DNA of 64,000 nucleotides, from NCBI GenBank assembly GCA_903928915.1, contig CAIYSL010000018.1, positions 1-64,000 of the forward strand, written 5' to 3'. The position numbers and the translations under genes were made by a program. The DNA comes from an uncultured Syntrophobacterales bacterium (GTDB lineage Bacteria; Desulfobacterota; Syntrophia; Syntrophales; UBA5619). The first letter of the stretch is position 1. The number at the start of each line of letters is the position of its first letter. Shown here piece after piece: positions 17,706 to 26,105 of the stretch. Below the pieces are notes generated by a model. The model was not told the DNA's origin and did no database searches. It was given only the letters and a program-made list of their open reading frames with translations.

Positions 17706-18761
17706 TCACAGGACCGGCCAGTAGGGCGCGAACTGCTGCCGCGCGCGGTCGATCAGGGCGTCGGCCTTCTCGTCGGCCTGGCCGGCCACCCGGGCCAGCG
17801 TCTCCTCCGTGGCGCAGGTCTCGCCCAGCAGTTCGAGCAGCACGGCCCGGACGCACTTGGTGAGCCCCTGGATATGGTATCCCCCTTCGAGGACCAGGAC
17901 CAGGCGGCCGCCGCAGGAGGCCTCCGCAAGGTTGAGGAGGGTCCGGGTCAGGTAGGCAAACCCCTCCGGCGTCACCCGCATCTCGCCCAGGGGATCCCCC
18001 ACGTAGGGGTCGAACCCTGCCGAAACCAGGACGAGCTCCGGCCGGAAGGCCTCGGCCACGGGCGCCAGGATGTCGCGGAAGAGGCGGAGGTACAATGCGT
18101 CATCCGCACCGCCCCTAAGCGGTATGTTGAGCGTGTACCCGAGCCCGGCGCCCCGGCCCATCTCCGACATCCCGCCCGTGCCGGGGTAGCCCGGGGACTG
18201 GTGGGTTGAAACATACAGAACCTTCGGCTCCTCGTAGAATGCCTCCTGGGTGCCGTTTCCGTGGTGGAGGTCCCAGTCGACGATCAGGACCCGCTCCAAT
18301 CCGTGCCGGGCAAGGGCGTGCCGCGCGCCGATCGCGATGTTGTTAAAGATGCAGAACCCCGCTGCCACCTCCGCCTGGGCATGGTGGCCCGGCGGCCTCA
18401 CCAAGGCAAAGCCGTTGTCCGTCTCCCCGGAGATGACGCTGTCGACGGCGGCGATCACACCGCCTGCCGCGAGCCGCGCCACGTCATACGTCTCGGCCGT
18501 GGTTACCGTGTCGGGGTCGAGCATGTAGAGCTTCTCCCCTGCCGTGGCGGCGATCCGGTCGATGTAGGCCGGCCGGTGGACCCGCTCCAGCTCCTCGCGC
18601 GTGGCCTCCCGCGGTTCGATCCCGTGGAATTTCCATCCCATATCGGGATTGTCGAGCATCTCGTAGATGGAAACGAGCCGCTGGGGTGTTTCGGGGTGGG
18701 AAAATTCGGTTCCGTGCCGTAAATACCGACAGTCCTTCACAATTCCCGTATTCTTCGACAT
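17706..18761 (-). CDS. Histone-deacetylase-fold hydrolase (AcuC/acetylpolyamine amidohydrolase-like)
   Basis: A zinc-dependent deacetylase of the arginase/HDAC superfamily, 351 residues. Catalytic elements are RPPGHHA, the zinc ligands in DWDLHHGNGTQ, SAGFDPY, and the transition-state Tyr in EGGYH. The start at 18761 is chosen because AGGGGA lies nine bases upstream; two earlier in-frame ATG codons exist. Bacterial members act on acetylated lysines or polyamines, and the target cannot be told from sequence. It is divergent from tatA. Confidence 0.9.
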   Translation of the reverse strand: MSKNTGIVKDCRYLRHGTEFSHPETPQRLVSIYEMLDNPDMGWKFHGIEPREATREELERVHRPAYIDRIAATAGEKLYMLDPDTVTTAETYDVARLAAGGVIAAVDSVISGETDNGFALVRPPGHHAQAEVAAGFCIFNNIAIGARHALARHGLERVLIVDWDLHHGNGTQEAFYEEPKVLYVSTHQSPGYPGTGGMSEMGRGAGLGYTLNIPLRGGADDALYLRLFRDILAPVAEAFRPELVLVSAGFDPYVGDPLGEMRVTPEGFAYLTRTLLNLAEASCGGRLVLVLEGGYHIQGLTKCVRAVLLELLGETCATEETLARVAGQADEKADALIDRARQQFAPYWPVL

Positions 18762-18877
18762 CGGCGCCATTCCCCTGTCGGTCAACACCCGCTTCCGCTG
18801 CGAACCGTACCGGGTCTAACATAAAAGCCCTTAGAAAGCAAAAGATTTTGCAGCGGTCGGCCCTGTGGAAAAGGGCA

Positions 18878-18907
18878 TTGACAAACATTTCCGACTGCGG
18901 GTATAAG
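18878..18907 (+). promoter_or_regulatory. Putative sigma-70 promoter for tatA-tatC-PBP1A
   Basis: A perfect TTGACA is followed by TATAAG after 18 bases, about 60 bases ahead of the tatA start and pointing the right way. This is one of the best promoter matches in the window. Confidence 0.7.
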
Positions 18908-18965
18908 TGCGTCGGAAAGAGGGCCGACCTGCCCTCGGAGAGTGCATAGTCGATGGAGTGTGGTC

Positions 18966-19280
18966 ATGTTCGGTATCGGTATGCCCGAGCTGTTGGTGAT
19001 CGCCGTGATCGCCCTGCTCGTGGTGGGACCAAAGAAGCTGCCCGATCTTGCCAAGGCCTTGGGAAAAGGTCTTTCCGAGTTCCGCAAGGTAACCGAGGAA
19101 GCCACCGATACGATCAAGGAAACGCTGAAAACGGACGATATTAAGAAAGACATGAACGGCATCAAGGATTCGCTGCTCTACGGCACGGGGGATGAGAAGA
19201 AGGCCTCCGCCCCGCCTGAGGCGTCCTCCCCAGCTGAGTCCACCACCTCCAAGACGGCCGACCCCAAACCCCAGGCCTGA
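18966..19280 (+). CDS. tatA: Twin-arginine translocase pore subunit TatA/TatB-type
   Basis: A 104-residue protein with one N-terminal transmembrane helix (IGMPELLVIAVIALLVVGP), the hinge GPKKLPDLAKALGKG and an amphipathic helix, then a charged proline-rich tail. The start at 18966 (MFGIGMPE) has a GGAG site; the track start is eight codons upstream. It is followed at once by tatC. It is the only TatA/B homologue here and might serve both roles, or a second copy may lie elsewhere. The Tat-tagged hydrogenase small subunit is a likely client. Confidence 0.93.
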   Translation: MFGIGMPELLVIAVIALLVVGPKKLPDLAKALGKGLSEFRKVTEEATDTIKETLKTDDIKKDMNGIKDSLLYGTGDEKKASAPPEASSPAESTTSKTADPKPQA

Positions 19281-19308
19281 TCCTCTAGGAGCTCCGGCAC
19301 CCTCTCTC

Positions 19309-20109
19309 ATGAAAAACGACACGAGCGAAGAATCACCCATGCCCCTGACCTCCCACCTGGAGGAATTGAAGACGCGGCTCATCCGCGTCCTGATCGTGAT
19401 CGGCATCGGGTTCGGCGTCTGCTACCTGTTCAAGGACTGGTCGTTTCGGGTGATCACCCAACCCCTCGTCGACGCCATGCCCGCCCAGAGCACGATGATC
19501 TTCACGGGGCTCCCGGAGGCCTTCTTCATCCACATGAAGATCGCCTTCTTCGCTTCGCTGCTCTTGACCGCCCCCTACACCCTGTTCGAGATCTGGCGTT
19601 TCGTCTCCCCGGGGCTGTACCGCGACGAGAAGAAATACGTCCTGCCCTTCCTGTTCTTCTCCACGCTCCTGTTCGGCGGCGGCGTCCTGTTCGGCTATTA
19701 CATCGCCCTGCCCCCGGCCTTCGCGTTTTTTGTGAGTTTTTCCACTGACTTCCTCAAGCCGATGATCTCCTTCAAGGAGTATCTCAGCCTGACGTTGAAG
19801 TTTCTGTTGGCCTTCGGCCTCTGTTTCGAGATGCCGGTCTTCATGTTCTTCCTGGCGAAGCTGGGGGTGGTGAATGCGAAGATGCTGTCGAAGAAACGAC
19901 GCTACGCGATCCTCATCATCTTCATCGCCGCCGCCATCCTGACCCCCTCTCCCGACGCCATCAGCCAGATCCTGATGGCACTCCCGCTGATGGTCCTCTA
20001 CGAGGTGAGCATCGTCGTGGTGCGATTCGCCCGGAGCCCGAAGAAGCCCGCGCCGGAAGAGACGGACGAGCCGGCCGCAGAGACCAAGACGGAAGAAAAA
20101 AATCCATGA
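19309..20109 (+). CDS. tatC: Sec-independent protein translocase TatC
   Basis: TatC is the six-helix receptor that binds twin-arginine signals. The 266-residue product starts MPLTSHLEELKTRL after a ten-residue polar lead and contains FEIWRFVSPGLY in the first periplasmic/cytoplasmic region, followed by the typical hydrophobic segments and TPSPDAISQ. The start ATG 19309 is within the track ORF; the only AGGAG is about 18 bases upstream, so an internal start at the second Met is possible. The C-terminal 30 residues are a charged tail. The stop overlaps the PBP gene by ATGA. Confidence 0.93.
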   Translation: MKNDTSEESPMPLTSHLEELKTRLIRVLIVIGIGFGVCYLFKDWSFRVITQPLVDAMPAQSTMIFTGLPEAFFIHMKIAFFASLLLTAPYTLFEIWRFVSPGLYRDEKKYVLPFLFFSTLLFGGGVLFGYYIALPPAFAFFVSFSTDFLKPMISFKEYLSLTLKFLLAFGLCFEMPVFMFFLAKLGVVNAKMLSKKRRYAILIIFIAAAILTPSPDAISQILMALPLMVLYEVSIVVVRFARSPKKPAPEETDEPAAETKTEEKNP

Positions 20110-22163
20110 CACCGGTAACCCGCGCTACCCGGCGCAGGAGAACGCCCCGGCGACGCTCCCTGCTGGGCATCATCATCATCGCATCGCTGGTGGTGTTCGT
20201 CGGCGCTGCCCTTGCCGGCAGCAGCATGGTCTACTATCTGCTCCTCAAGGAGCTCCCCAGCATCGCCGCCCTGAAGGACTACCGTCCCAGCATCACCACG
20301 CGGGTCTACGCGGATAACTACGAATTGATCGACGAATTTTTCCTCGAAGACCGGAAGGTGATCAAGTACGAGGACATCCCGAAGATCGCGATCCAGGCCT
20401 TCGTCGCCGCCGAGGATGCCCGATTCTTCCAGCACAAGGGGTTCGACATGCAGAGCATGTCCCGGGCCTTCTTCAAGAATCTCGAGGCGGGCAGGATCGT
20501 CCAGGGGGGAAGCACCATCACCCAGCAGGTCGCCAAGACCCTGTACCTCTCCCCCGAGAAGAGCTACATGCGGAAGATCAAGGAGGCCCTGCTCGCCTAC
20601 AAGATCGACACCTATCTGACCAAAGAGGAGATCATCACCCTTTACCTCAACCACATCTATCTCGGCCACGGCACCTACGGGATCGAGGCCGCCTCCCAGG
20701 TATATTTCGGCAAGAGCGCCGGCGACCTGACGCTCGCGGAAGCGGCGATGCTGGCTGGCCTGCCCAAGGCCCCCAGCAACTACTCCCCCTACCTCCACCC
20801 GGAGCGGGCCTACCAGCGGCAGGCCTACGTCCTGAACCGGATGCAGGAAGACGGGTACATCACCGAGGCGCAGAAGAAGCAGGCGCTCGGCCGGGCGCTC
20901 CGCTTCCGGTCGATCAAGCCGAAGGACAAGATCGCCCCGTACTTCATCGAGAACGTCCGCCGGTACATCCAGGAGAAATACGGCAGCGACGTCCTGTACA
21001 AGGAGGGGCTCGAGGTCTACACGACCCTCAACATCCCGATGCAGAAGGCAGCGCGCGAGGCTCTGGAGCAGGGGCTCCGGGAGCTGGAGGAACGCGAAGG
21101 GTATGAAAAGGGGCTGGTCCAGGGCGCCATGCTGGCGATGGACCCCAAGACCGGCGCCGTCCGGGCGATGGTCGGGGGGCGGAACTTCAACCGCAGCGAG
21201 TTCAACCGCGCGACCCAGTCCCGGCGCCAGCCGGGGTCGGCCTTCAAGCCGCTGATCTACACGGGGGCCTTCGACAAGGGGATGACCCCCTCCACGGTGA
21301 TCGTCGACGCCCCGATCATCTACCCCGACCCCTCCAGCCCCGACGGGGTCTGGAAGCCGAAGAACTTCGACGAGAAGTTCCAGGGGCCGACGACGCTGCG
21401 CAACGGGCTGGTCCATTCGCGGAACATCATCACGATCAAGATCCTCCAGGAGATCGGCGTCGACTATGCCGCCTCGTACGCCGCCAACATGGGGATCACC
21501 TCGCCGCTGACGAAGAACCTGTCGCTGGCCCTGGGCACCTCCGGGGTCACCCTCCAGGAACTGGTGCGCGCCTACGGCGTCCTGGCGAACGAGGGGAAAC
21601 GCGTGCAGCCCTTTTTCATCGCCAAGATCGTCGATCGGACCGGTCATATCTTCGAGGAGGCGCAGGTCAAGGCGGAGCAGGTGATCGACCCCCGGATCGC
21701 CTTCATGACCAGTTACGTCATGCAGGACGTAGTCGAAAGCGGGACAGGGCAGCGGGTGAAAAAGCTGGGGCGGCCGGTCGCCGGGAAGACCGGGACGACG
21801 GACGACACGCGCGACGCCTGGTTCATGGGGTTCACCCCCTCGCTGGTCGCCGGCGTCTGGGTGGGGTTCGATCAGGAGCGGCCGCTCGGCAAGCAGGAGG
21901 TCGGCGGCCGGGCCGCGGCGCCGATCTGGCTGTACTTCGCGGAGAAGGCCCTCCAGGGGATGCCGGTCGAGGTGTTCCCCATCCCGGAGGGGATCGTATT
22001 CACCAAGGTGGACCCGAAGACCGGCGCGCCGGCCAAGCCGGCGACCCGGGGGGCGATCTTCGAATGCTTCCTCGAGGGGACCACCCCTGCCAACGCCCAG
22101 ACCGTGGACCCGGCGCACCTGCCGGGCGCAGCGGCCAAGTTCGACATGGACCCCAATTTCTGA
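20106..22163 (+). CDS. mrcA: Class A penicillin-binding protein 1A (transglycosylase/transpeptidase)
   Basis: A bifunctional peptidoglycan synthase of 685 residues, anchored by one N-terminal helix (about residues 18-42). The GT51 domain has EDARFFQHKGFD with its catalytic Glu, QGGSTITQQVAK and RKIKEALLAY. The transpeptidase domain has the SxxK motif in QPGSAFKP, SRN, and KTGTT. The length is shorter than E. coli PBP1a and lacks an evident large insert. It is translationally coupled to tatC, which places envelope synthesis and export in one transcription unit. Confidence 0.95.
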   Translation: MTPVTRATRRRRTPRRRSLLGIIIIASLVVFVGAALAGSSMVYYLLLKELPSIAALKDYRPSITTRVYADNYELIDEFFLEDRKVIKYEDIPKIAIQAFVAAEDARFFQHKGFDMQSMSRAFFKNLEAGRIVQGGSTITQQVAKTLYLSPEKSYMRKIKEALLAYKIDTYLTKEEIITLYLNHIYLGHGTYGIEAASQVYFGKSAGDLTLAEAAMLAGLPKAPSNYSPYLHPERAYQRQAYVLNRMQEDGYITEAQKKQALGRALRFRSIKPKDKIAPYFIENVRRYIQEKYGSDVLYKEGLEVYTTLNIPMQKAAREALEQGLRELEEREGYEKGLVQGAMLAMDPKTGAVRAMVGGRNFNRSEFNRATQSRRQPGSAFKPLIYTGAFDKGMTPSTVIVDAPIIYPDPSSPDGVWKPKNFDEKFQGPTTLRNGLVHSRNIITIKILQEIGVDYAASYAANMGITSPLTKNLSLALGTSGVTLQELVRAYGVLANEGKRVQPFFIAKIVDRTGHIFEEAQVKAEQVIDPRIAFMTSYVMQDVVESGTGQRVKKLGRPVAGKTGTTDDTRDAWFMGFTPSLVAGVWVGFDQERPLGKQEVGGRAAAPIWLYFAEKALQGMPVEVFPIPEGIVFTKVDPKTGAPAKPATRGAIFECFLEGTTPANAQTVDPAHLPGAAAKFDMDPNF

Positions 22164-22233
22164 ACGCCGGGTACGCTGCGGGCCATCTTCGGCTCCGCAT
22201 CTCCCGGGCGTGTTCGTCGGAAAAGGAGGATGT

Positions 22234-23283
22234 ATGAGAAAAACGAGATTCCTGTTCGCGGGGTATGGCGTTATGGCTGCGGCGATTCTCGCCCTGGCGG
22301 TTCTCTTTGTTTCCCCGGGCAGCGCCGCCGAGTACAAGGCAGAATACAAGCTTTCCACGGTCGTCGGCAAGGCGTTCCCCTGGGGCGCCGGCGCGGAGCG
22401 CTGGGCCGATCTGGTGCGGGAAAAGACCGGCGGCCGCATCAACATCAAGATGTATCCGGGCGCGAGCCTGGTCGGCGGCGACCAGACCAAGGAATTCACC
22501 GCGCTGCGCCAGGGGGCCATCGATGTGGCGGTCGGCTCCACCATCAACTGGTCGCCCCAGATAAAAGAACTGAACCTCTTTTCCCTGCCCTTTCTGATGC
22601 CCGACTACAAGGCCATCGATGCCCTGACCCAGGGCGAGGTGGGACGGGAGATATTCAAGATCCTGGCGGGCAAGGATGTGGTGCCGCTGGCCTGGGGAGA
22701 GAACGGGTTTCGGGAACTCAGCAACTCCAAGCGACCAGTCCGGACACCAGGCGATCTGAAGGGACTCAAGATCCGCGTGGTCGGCTCTCCGCTGTACCTG
22801 GAGACCTTTACCGCCCTCGGGGCGAATCCGACCCAGATGAGCTGGGCTGATGCGGTGCCTGCTCTGGCGAGCGGCGCCGTCGACGGCCAGGAGAATCCGT
22901 TCGGCATCTACAGCGGGGCCAAGCTGGACACGGCGGCGAATCAGAAGCATCTCACCGTGTGGGGCTACGTGGCGGATCCGTTGATCTTCGTCGTCAGCCA
23001 GGCGGTCTGGAAAAGCTGGACCCCGGCGGACCAGAAGGCGGTCCGGGAAGCAGCCGAACAGGCGGCCAGGGAAGAGATCGCTATGGCCAGAAAAGGGCTG
23101 GTTGCGCCGGACGACTCGACGATCAAGGAGGTGGAGGCCCGGGGCGTCACCATCGTGCGACTGACGGATGCCGACAAACAGGCCTTCAAGAAGGCGACGC
23201 AGAAGGTGTACGAGAAGTGGGCCAAGACGGTCGGACCGGAGCTTGTCACGAAAGCGGAACAATCCATCGCGAAGCGGAAGTAG
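22234..23283 (+). CDS. dctP: TRAP transporter solute-binding protein DctP (system 1)
   Basis: The periplasmic binding component of a tripartite ATP-independent transporter. A signal peptide spans about residues 1-31, with cleavage likely after SAA. The body follows the DctP fold: YPGASLVGGDQTKEF, a central LKGLKIRVVGSPLY with the conserved Arg that binds the substrate carboxylate, and ASGAVDGQENP. GGAGG lies before ATG 22234. The ligand is unknown but should be a carboxylate. It is first in a dctP-dctQ-dctM operon and is separated from dctQ by a strong hairpin. Confidence 0.95.
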   Translation: MRKTRFLFAGYGVMAAAILALAVLFVSPGSAAEYKAEYKLSTVVGKAFPWGAGAERWADLVREKTGGRINIKMYPGASLVGGDQTKEFTALRQGAIDVAVGSTINWSPQIKELNLFSLPFLMPDYKAIDALTQGEVGREIFKILAGKDVVPLAWGENGFRELSNSKRPVRTPGDLKGLKIRVVGSPLYLETFTALGANPTQMSWADAVPALASGAVDGQENPFGIYSGAKLDTAANQKHLTVWGYVADPLIFVVSQAVWKSWTPADQKAVREAAEQAAREEIAMARKGLVAPDDSTIKEVEARGVTIVRLTDADKQAFKKATQKVYEKWAKTVGPELVTKAEQSIAKRK

Positions 23284-23336
23284 ACCCTCCGGAGCCGTCC
23301 GACCCGTAAGAATCGAGGCGGCTCACCTCGGCCTGC

Positions 23337-23380
23337 GGCTACCGTGCAGGTCGAGGTGTCCCGCTCGCGCCACGGTAGCC
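23337..23380 (+). terminator. Stem-loop between dctP and dctQ (system 1)
   Basis: GGCTACCGTG and CACGGTAGCC form a perfect 10-bp stem with a 24-base loop, 53 bases after the dctP stop. There is no T tract, so it is more likely a 3' stabiliser or partial attenuator that favours the binding protein over the membrane subunits. Confidence 0.6.
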
Positions 23381-23428
23381 CCGTGGAGTGCAGAGGAACA
23401 TCAGGGCGCATCACGCTGGAGCACCCCT

Positions 23429-23935
23429 ATGGCTGAACTGTGCACCCCTGCTCCGGAAGCCGGCAGACCCAAGACCCGGGTTCCCCTGAAGATCGAAGAA
23501 ACGCTCGCGGCCGCGGCCATCGCACTGCTGGCGCTGCTGACGTTCGCGAACGCCGTCGTGCGGTATGCGACCGATTTCTCCTTTGCGTTTACGGAGGAAT
23601 TTTCCCTCTTCCTCATGGTGCTCATGACGCTCTTGGGCGCCTCGAGTGTGATGGCGAAAAACGGACATCTGAACATCTCCTATCTGGTCGACCGGCTTTC
23701 GGCCCGCCGCCGCCGCTGGGTCCGGCTCGGGGCGACCGCCGCCACCGCCGCGACGTTCGCCCTGCTGGCCGTCCTGGGTGCGGTGATGGCCTATGACGAA
23801 TACCGTTACGAGGTCACCTCTCCCGGGATCGGCATCCCCACCTGGATCTATACCGTCTGGCTGCCGATCCTGTCGCTGGCGATCCTGGGCCGCACGGTCG
23901 GCCTGTTCATCCGCATCCGGAGGGGCCACGACTGA
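23429..23935 (+). CDS. dctQ: TRAP transporter small membrane subunit DctQ (system 1)
   Basis: A 168-residue four-helix membrane protein needed with DctM for transport. Hydrophobic helices fall near residues 23-45, 55-75, 95-118 and 135-155, with the family-typical RYATDFSFAFTEEFS. The start at 23429 is chosen from a TGGAG site; the track frame runs open far upstream. Its stop shares a base with the dctM start (TGATG). Confidence 0.93.
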   Translation: MAELCTPAPEAGRPKTRVPLKIEETLAAAAIALLALLTFANAVVRYATDFSFAFTEEFSLFLMVLMTLLGASSVMAKNGHLNISYLVDRLSARRRRWVRLGATAATAATFALLAVLGAVMAYDEYRYEVTSPGIGIPTWIYTVWLPILSLAILGRTVGLFIRIRRGHD

Positions 23936-25224
23936 TGCACCCTGCGCTCCTGCTGTTCGGCTGTTTCTTCCTCCTGCTCCTGTGCGGTGTGCCGATTGCC
24001 GCCTCGCTCGGCCTTGCCGGCACGGTGGTCATCGCCGTCACCGGCCTGGGAATCATGGCGGTGCCCACCAGCGTCTACACCGGCATCGCGAAATACCCGC
24101 TTCTGGCGATCCCCATGTTCGTCCTGGCCGGCGCCATCTTCGACCGTTCCGGCGTGGCTGCACGGCTGCTCCGGTTCGCCGCCTCCGTGATCGGCCAGGG
24201 CCGCGGATCGCTGGCCGTCATCACGATCCTGGTCGCCATGGTCATCGGCGGCATCTCCGGCTCGGGACCGGCCTGCACGGCGGCGGTGGGGGGGGTGATG
24301 CTCGGCGCCATGGTGCGCGCCGGCTATGCGCCGGGCTTCGCCGCCAGCGTCACCGCGGCGGCTGGCTCCACCGACATCCTGATCCCCCCCTCCGTCGCCT
24401 TCATCATCTACAGCGTACTGGTGCCTTCCGCCACGGTCCCGGCGCTGTTCGTTGCCGGCATCGTCCCGGGCCTCATCGCCGGCATCGCCCTGGTCATTCC
24501 GGCGTTTCTGCTCAGCCGATACCACGATTTCGGGAGCGCCCAAGGCAACGAACCGAAGCCGAAGTTCTGGCAGTCCTTCAAAGAGGCCTTCTGGGCGCTG
24601 ATGGCGCCGGTCCTGATTCTGGGCGGCATGCGCACCGGCTGGTTCACACCGACCGAGGCGGCGGTGATGGCCGTGTTCTACGGTCTGTTTGTCGGCGTCG
24701 CGATCTACCGCAGCCTCAGCCTCAAAGACATCGCCGAGCTGCTGGTGGAATCCGCGGAGACCTCCGCGGTCATCCTGATCGTCGTGGGGCTGGCCAGCGT
24801 CTTTGCCTGGGCGTCCAGCACGATGGGGATCGTGGACCCGATCGCAAAGGCCATCGTCTCCTTCGGCGGCGGCGAGCGGGGGGTGATGATCGTCCTGATG
24901 CTGTTTCTCGTGGTGGTGGGGATGTTCCTGGACGGGATCTCGATCTTCCTGATCTTTCTGCCCCTGTTTGTCCCGGTCGCAGAGCGGTTCTCCTGGGACC
25001 TGGTGTGGTTCGGCGTCCTGATGACCTACAACATCGCCCTGGGGCAGTTTACCCCGCCCATGGCGGTCAACCTGATGGTCAGCTGCCGGCTCGCCGGCTG
25101 CTCCATCGAATCCACCGTGCGCTGGGACGCCTGGCTGCTCCTGTCCATGTTCGCCGGCCTGGTCCTGATCATCCTCTTCCCGGCGCTGGCCCTCTGGCTG
25201 CCGAAAGTCCTGGGCTTCATGTAA
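23935..25224 (+). CDS. dctM: TRAP transporter large membrane subunit DctM (system 1)
   Basis: The 429-residue multi-helix ion-coupled subunit, with about a dozen hydrophobic segments across its full length. Family features are IPMFVLAGAIFDRSG near residue 60, ISGSGPACTAAVGG, and QFTPPMAVNLMV near residue 365. The length is normal. It is the last gene of the operon. Downstream are 403 bases without an intact gene. Confidence 0.95.
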   Translation: MHPALLLFGCFFLLLLCGVPIAASLGLAGTVVIAVTGLGIMAVPTSVYTGIAKYPLLAIPMFVLAGAIFDRSGVAARLLRFAASVIGQGRGSLAVITILVAMVIGGISGSGPACTAAVGGVMLGAMVRAGYAPGFAASVTAAAGSTDILIPPSVAFIIYSVLVPSATVPALFVAGIVPGLIAGIALVIPAFLLSRYHDFGSAQGNEPKPKFWQSFKEAFWALMAPVLILGGMRTGWFTPTEAAVMAVFYGLFVGVAIYRSLSLKDIAELLVESAETSAVILIVVGLASVFAWASSTMGIVDPIAKAIVSFGGGERGVMIVLMLFLVVVGMFLDGISIFLIFLPLFVPVAERFSWDLVWFGVLMTYNIALGQFTPPMAVNLMVSCRLAGCSIESTVRWDAWLLLSMFAGLVLIILFPALALWLPKVLGFM

Positions 25225-25331
25225 CGCGCCACTCAGGACGGAACCCGGAAGGCCACGATCGCTTCTTGCCGCTTTCTTTTCGCTGATCCGGCTCCGCCTG
25301 CGGGAAAGGCACGAGGTACGCCCGAGACATC

Positions 25332-25464
25332 CTACATCAGTGGCGAAAGCCGGGTGCTGAGGATCGGGAAAGCCGCGATGACGGCCGGCGATAGAACCAG
25401 CATCAGCGGAACGGGGAAGGAGCCCTGAACGATCTCCCGCGGGATAGCCACCTTCAGTGATAGG
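25332..25464 (-). pseudogene. Relic of a DctM C-terminus
   Basis: Read on the minus strand, this stretch gives about 40 codons ending QGSFPVPLM..AAFPILSTRLSPLM and a stop. This closely parallels the end of the intact DctM at 26106 (QGSFPFLLM..MAFPILSTWLPSLM). Upstream the frame closes at once with a stop, so only the tail remains. It lies in the 403-base gap 25225-25627, which otherwise shows no gene. It is best explained as debris of an earlier TRAP operon copy or of a recombination event. Confidence 0.8.
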
Positions 25465-25498
25465 ATTTACCTGCCCGCAACCGTGCAGTCATCTATCG

Positions 25499-25527
25499 TT
25501 GTGTATCGCCCTCCCGTCGCATATCCT
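25499..25527 (+). promoter_or_regulatory. Weak candidate promoter for the small membrane protein
   Basis: TTGTGT and TATCCT are 17 bases apart, about 100 bases before the 49-residue membrane protein gene. Only about half of the -35 bases match consensus, so this is a tentative call. It is the best match in the gap after the DctM relic. Confidence 0.3.
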
Positions 25528-25627
25528 TTGCAGGAAACGGATGCGTGAGAGCGGTCAGCGGTGAAGGCCGGTCGATATCGGGATGCCGCGGCCGGCTCTG
25601 GGAGCGAACAGCGGAAAGGAGGTTCAT

Positions 25628-25777
25628 ATGTTATGGACGATTGCCGTCGTACTGATCATTCTGTGGCTGCTGGGGCTGGTAAGCGGCTATACCCTGGGGT
25701 CGTTTATTCACATCCTGCTGGTCATCGCCGTCATCGTCGTTTTGGTCCGGATCATCCAGGGACGGAAACCGTTCTAG
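25628..25777 (+). CDS. Small lmo0937-family membrane protein
   Basis: A 49-residue protein that is almost entirely two hydrophobic helices split by GYTLGS, ending RIIQGRKPF. This matches the short lmo0937-type membrane proteins, whose function is unknown but which are often linked to stress. The start at 25628 has a near-perfect AAAGGAGGT site; the track start is 15 codons upstream. A small lipoprotein gene follows 51 bases later with its own strong ribosome site. Confidence 0.85.
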   Translation: MLWTIAVVLIILWLLGLVSGYTLGSFIHILLVIAVIVVLVRIIQGRKPF

Positions 25778-25828
25778 GCGATCGTGTCTGAATGCGGAGA
25801 CAAACCTCGGTCTGAAAGGAGCATGCCA

Positions 25829-26014
25829 ATGAAGAGATTCGTTCAAAGCATCACCACCGCATTACTGGTGGCCGTCCTGGCGGTCGGGCTCGCGGGCTGC
25901 ACGAAAGAAGGCCCGGCAGAGAAAGCAGGCAAGAAGATCGATAAGGCGATCGAAAAGGCCGGAGAACAGATCGAAAAGGTGGGCGAGAAGGTGCAGGATG
26001 CCGTAAGAAAATAG
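25829..26014 (+). CDS. Small lipoprotein with amphipathic charged helix
   Basis: A 61-residue product with a signal ending in the lipobox LAGC, so the mature protein starts at Cys near residue 22. The remainder is a lysine/glutamate-rich heptad-like helix (KIDKAIEKAGEQIEKVGEKV), as in small stress-induced envelope lipoproteins. The second ATG (25829) is preferred over 25823 because AAAGGAG is then seven bases away. Its exact function is unknown. It is likely cotranscribed with the preceding membrane protein. Confidence 0.82.
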   Translation: MKRFVQSITTALLVAVLAVGLAGCTKEGPAEKAGKKIDKAIEKAGEQIEKVGEKVQDAVRK

Positions 26015-26067
26015 CGAACGACCGGCAATCGCGACCGAACGCCCTGCCTGCGCAGGCGCCCCGCCGC

Positions 26068-26097
26068 GATTCCCTGCCCCGGCCAGGGCAGGGAATC
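26068..26097. terminator. Bidirectional terminator-like hairpin between convergent genes
   Basis: GATTCCCTGCCC and GGGCAGGGAATC form a perfect 12-bp stem (13 with the flanking C-G) around a six-base loop. It sits between the plus-strand lipoprotein and the 3' end of the minus-strand dctM. No T run follows, but position and stability fit a shared terminator. Confidence 0.7.
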
Positions 26098-26105
26098 GGC
26101 CTGCC

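Noticed and set aside
19998-22547. 849-residue minus-strand ORF opposite tatC and PBP1A
   Set aside because: Shadow of the plus-strand genes; no family motif and biased composition.
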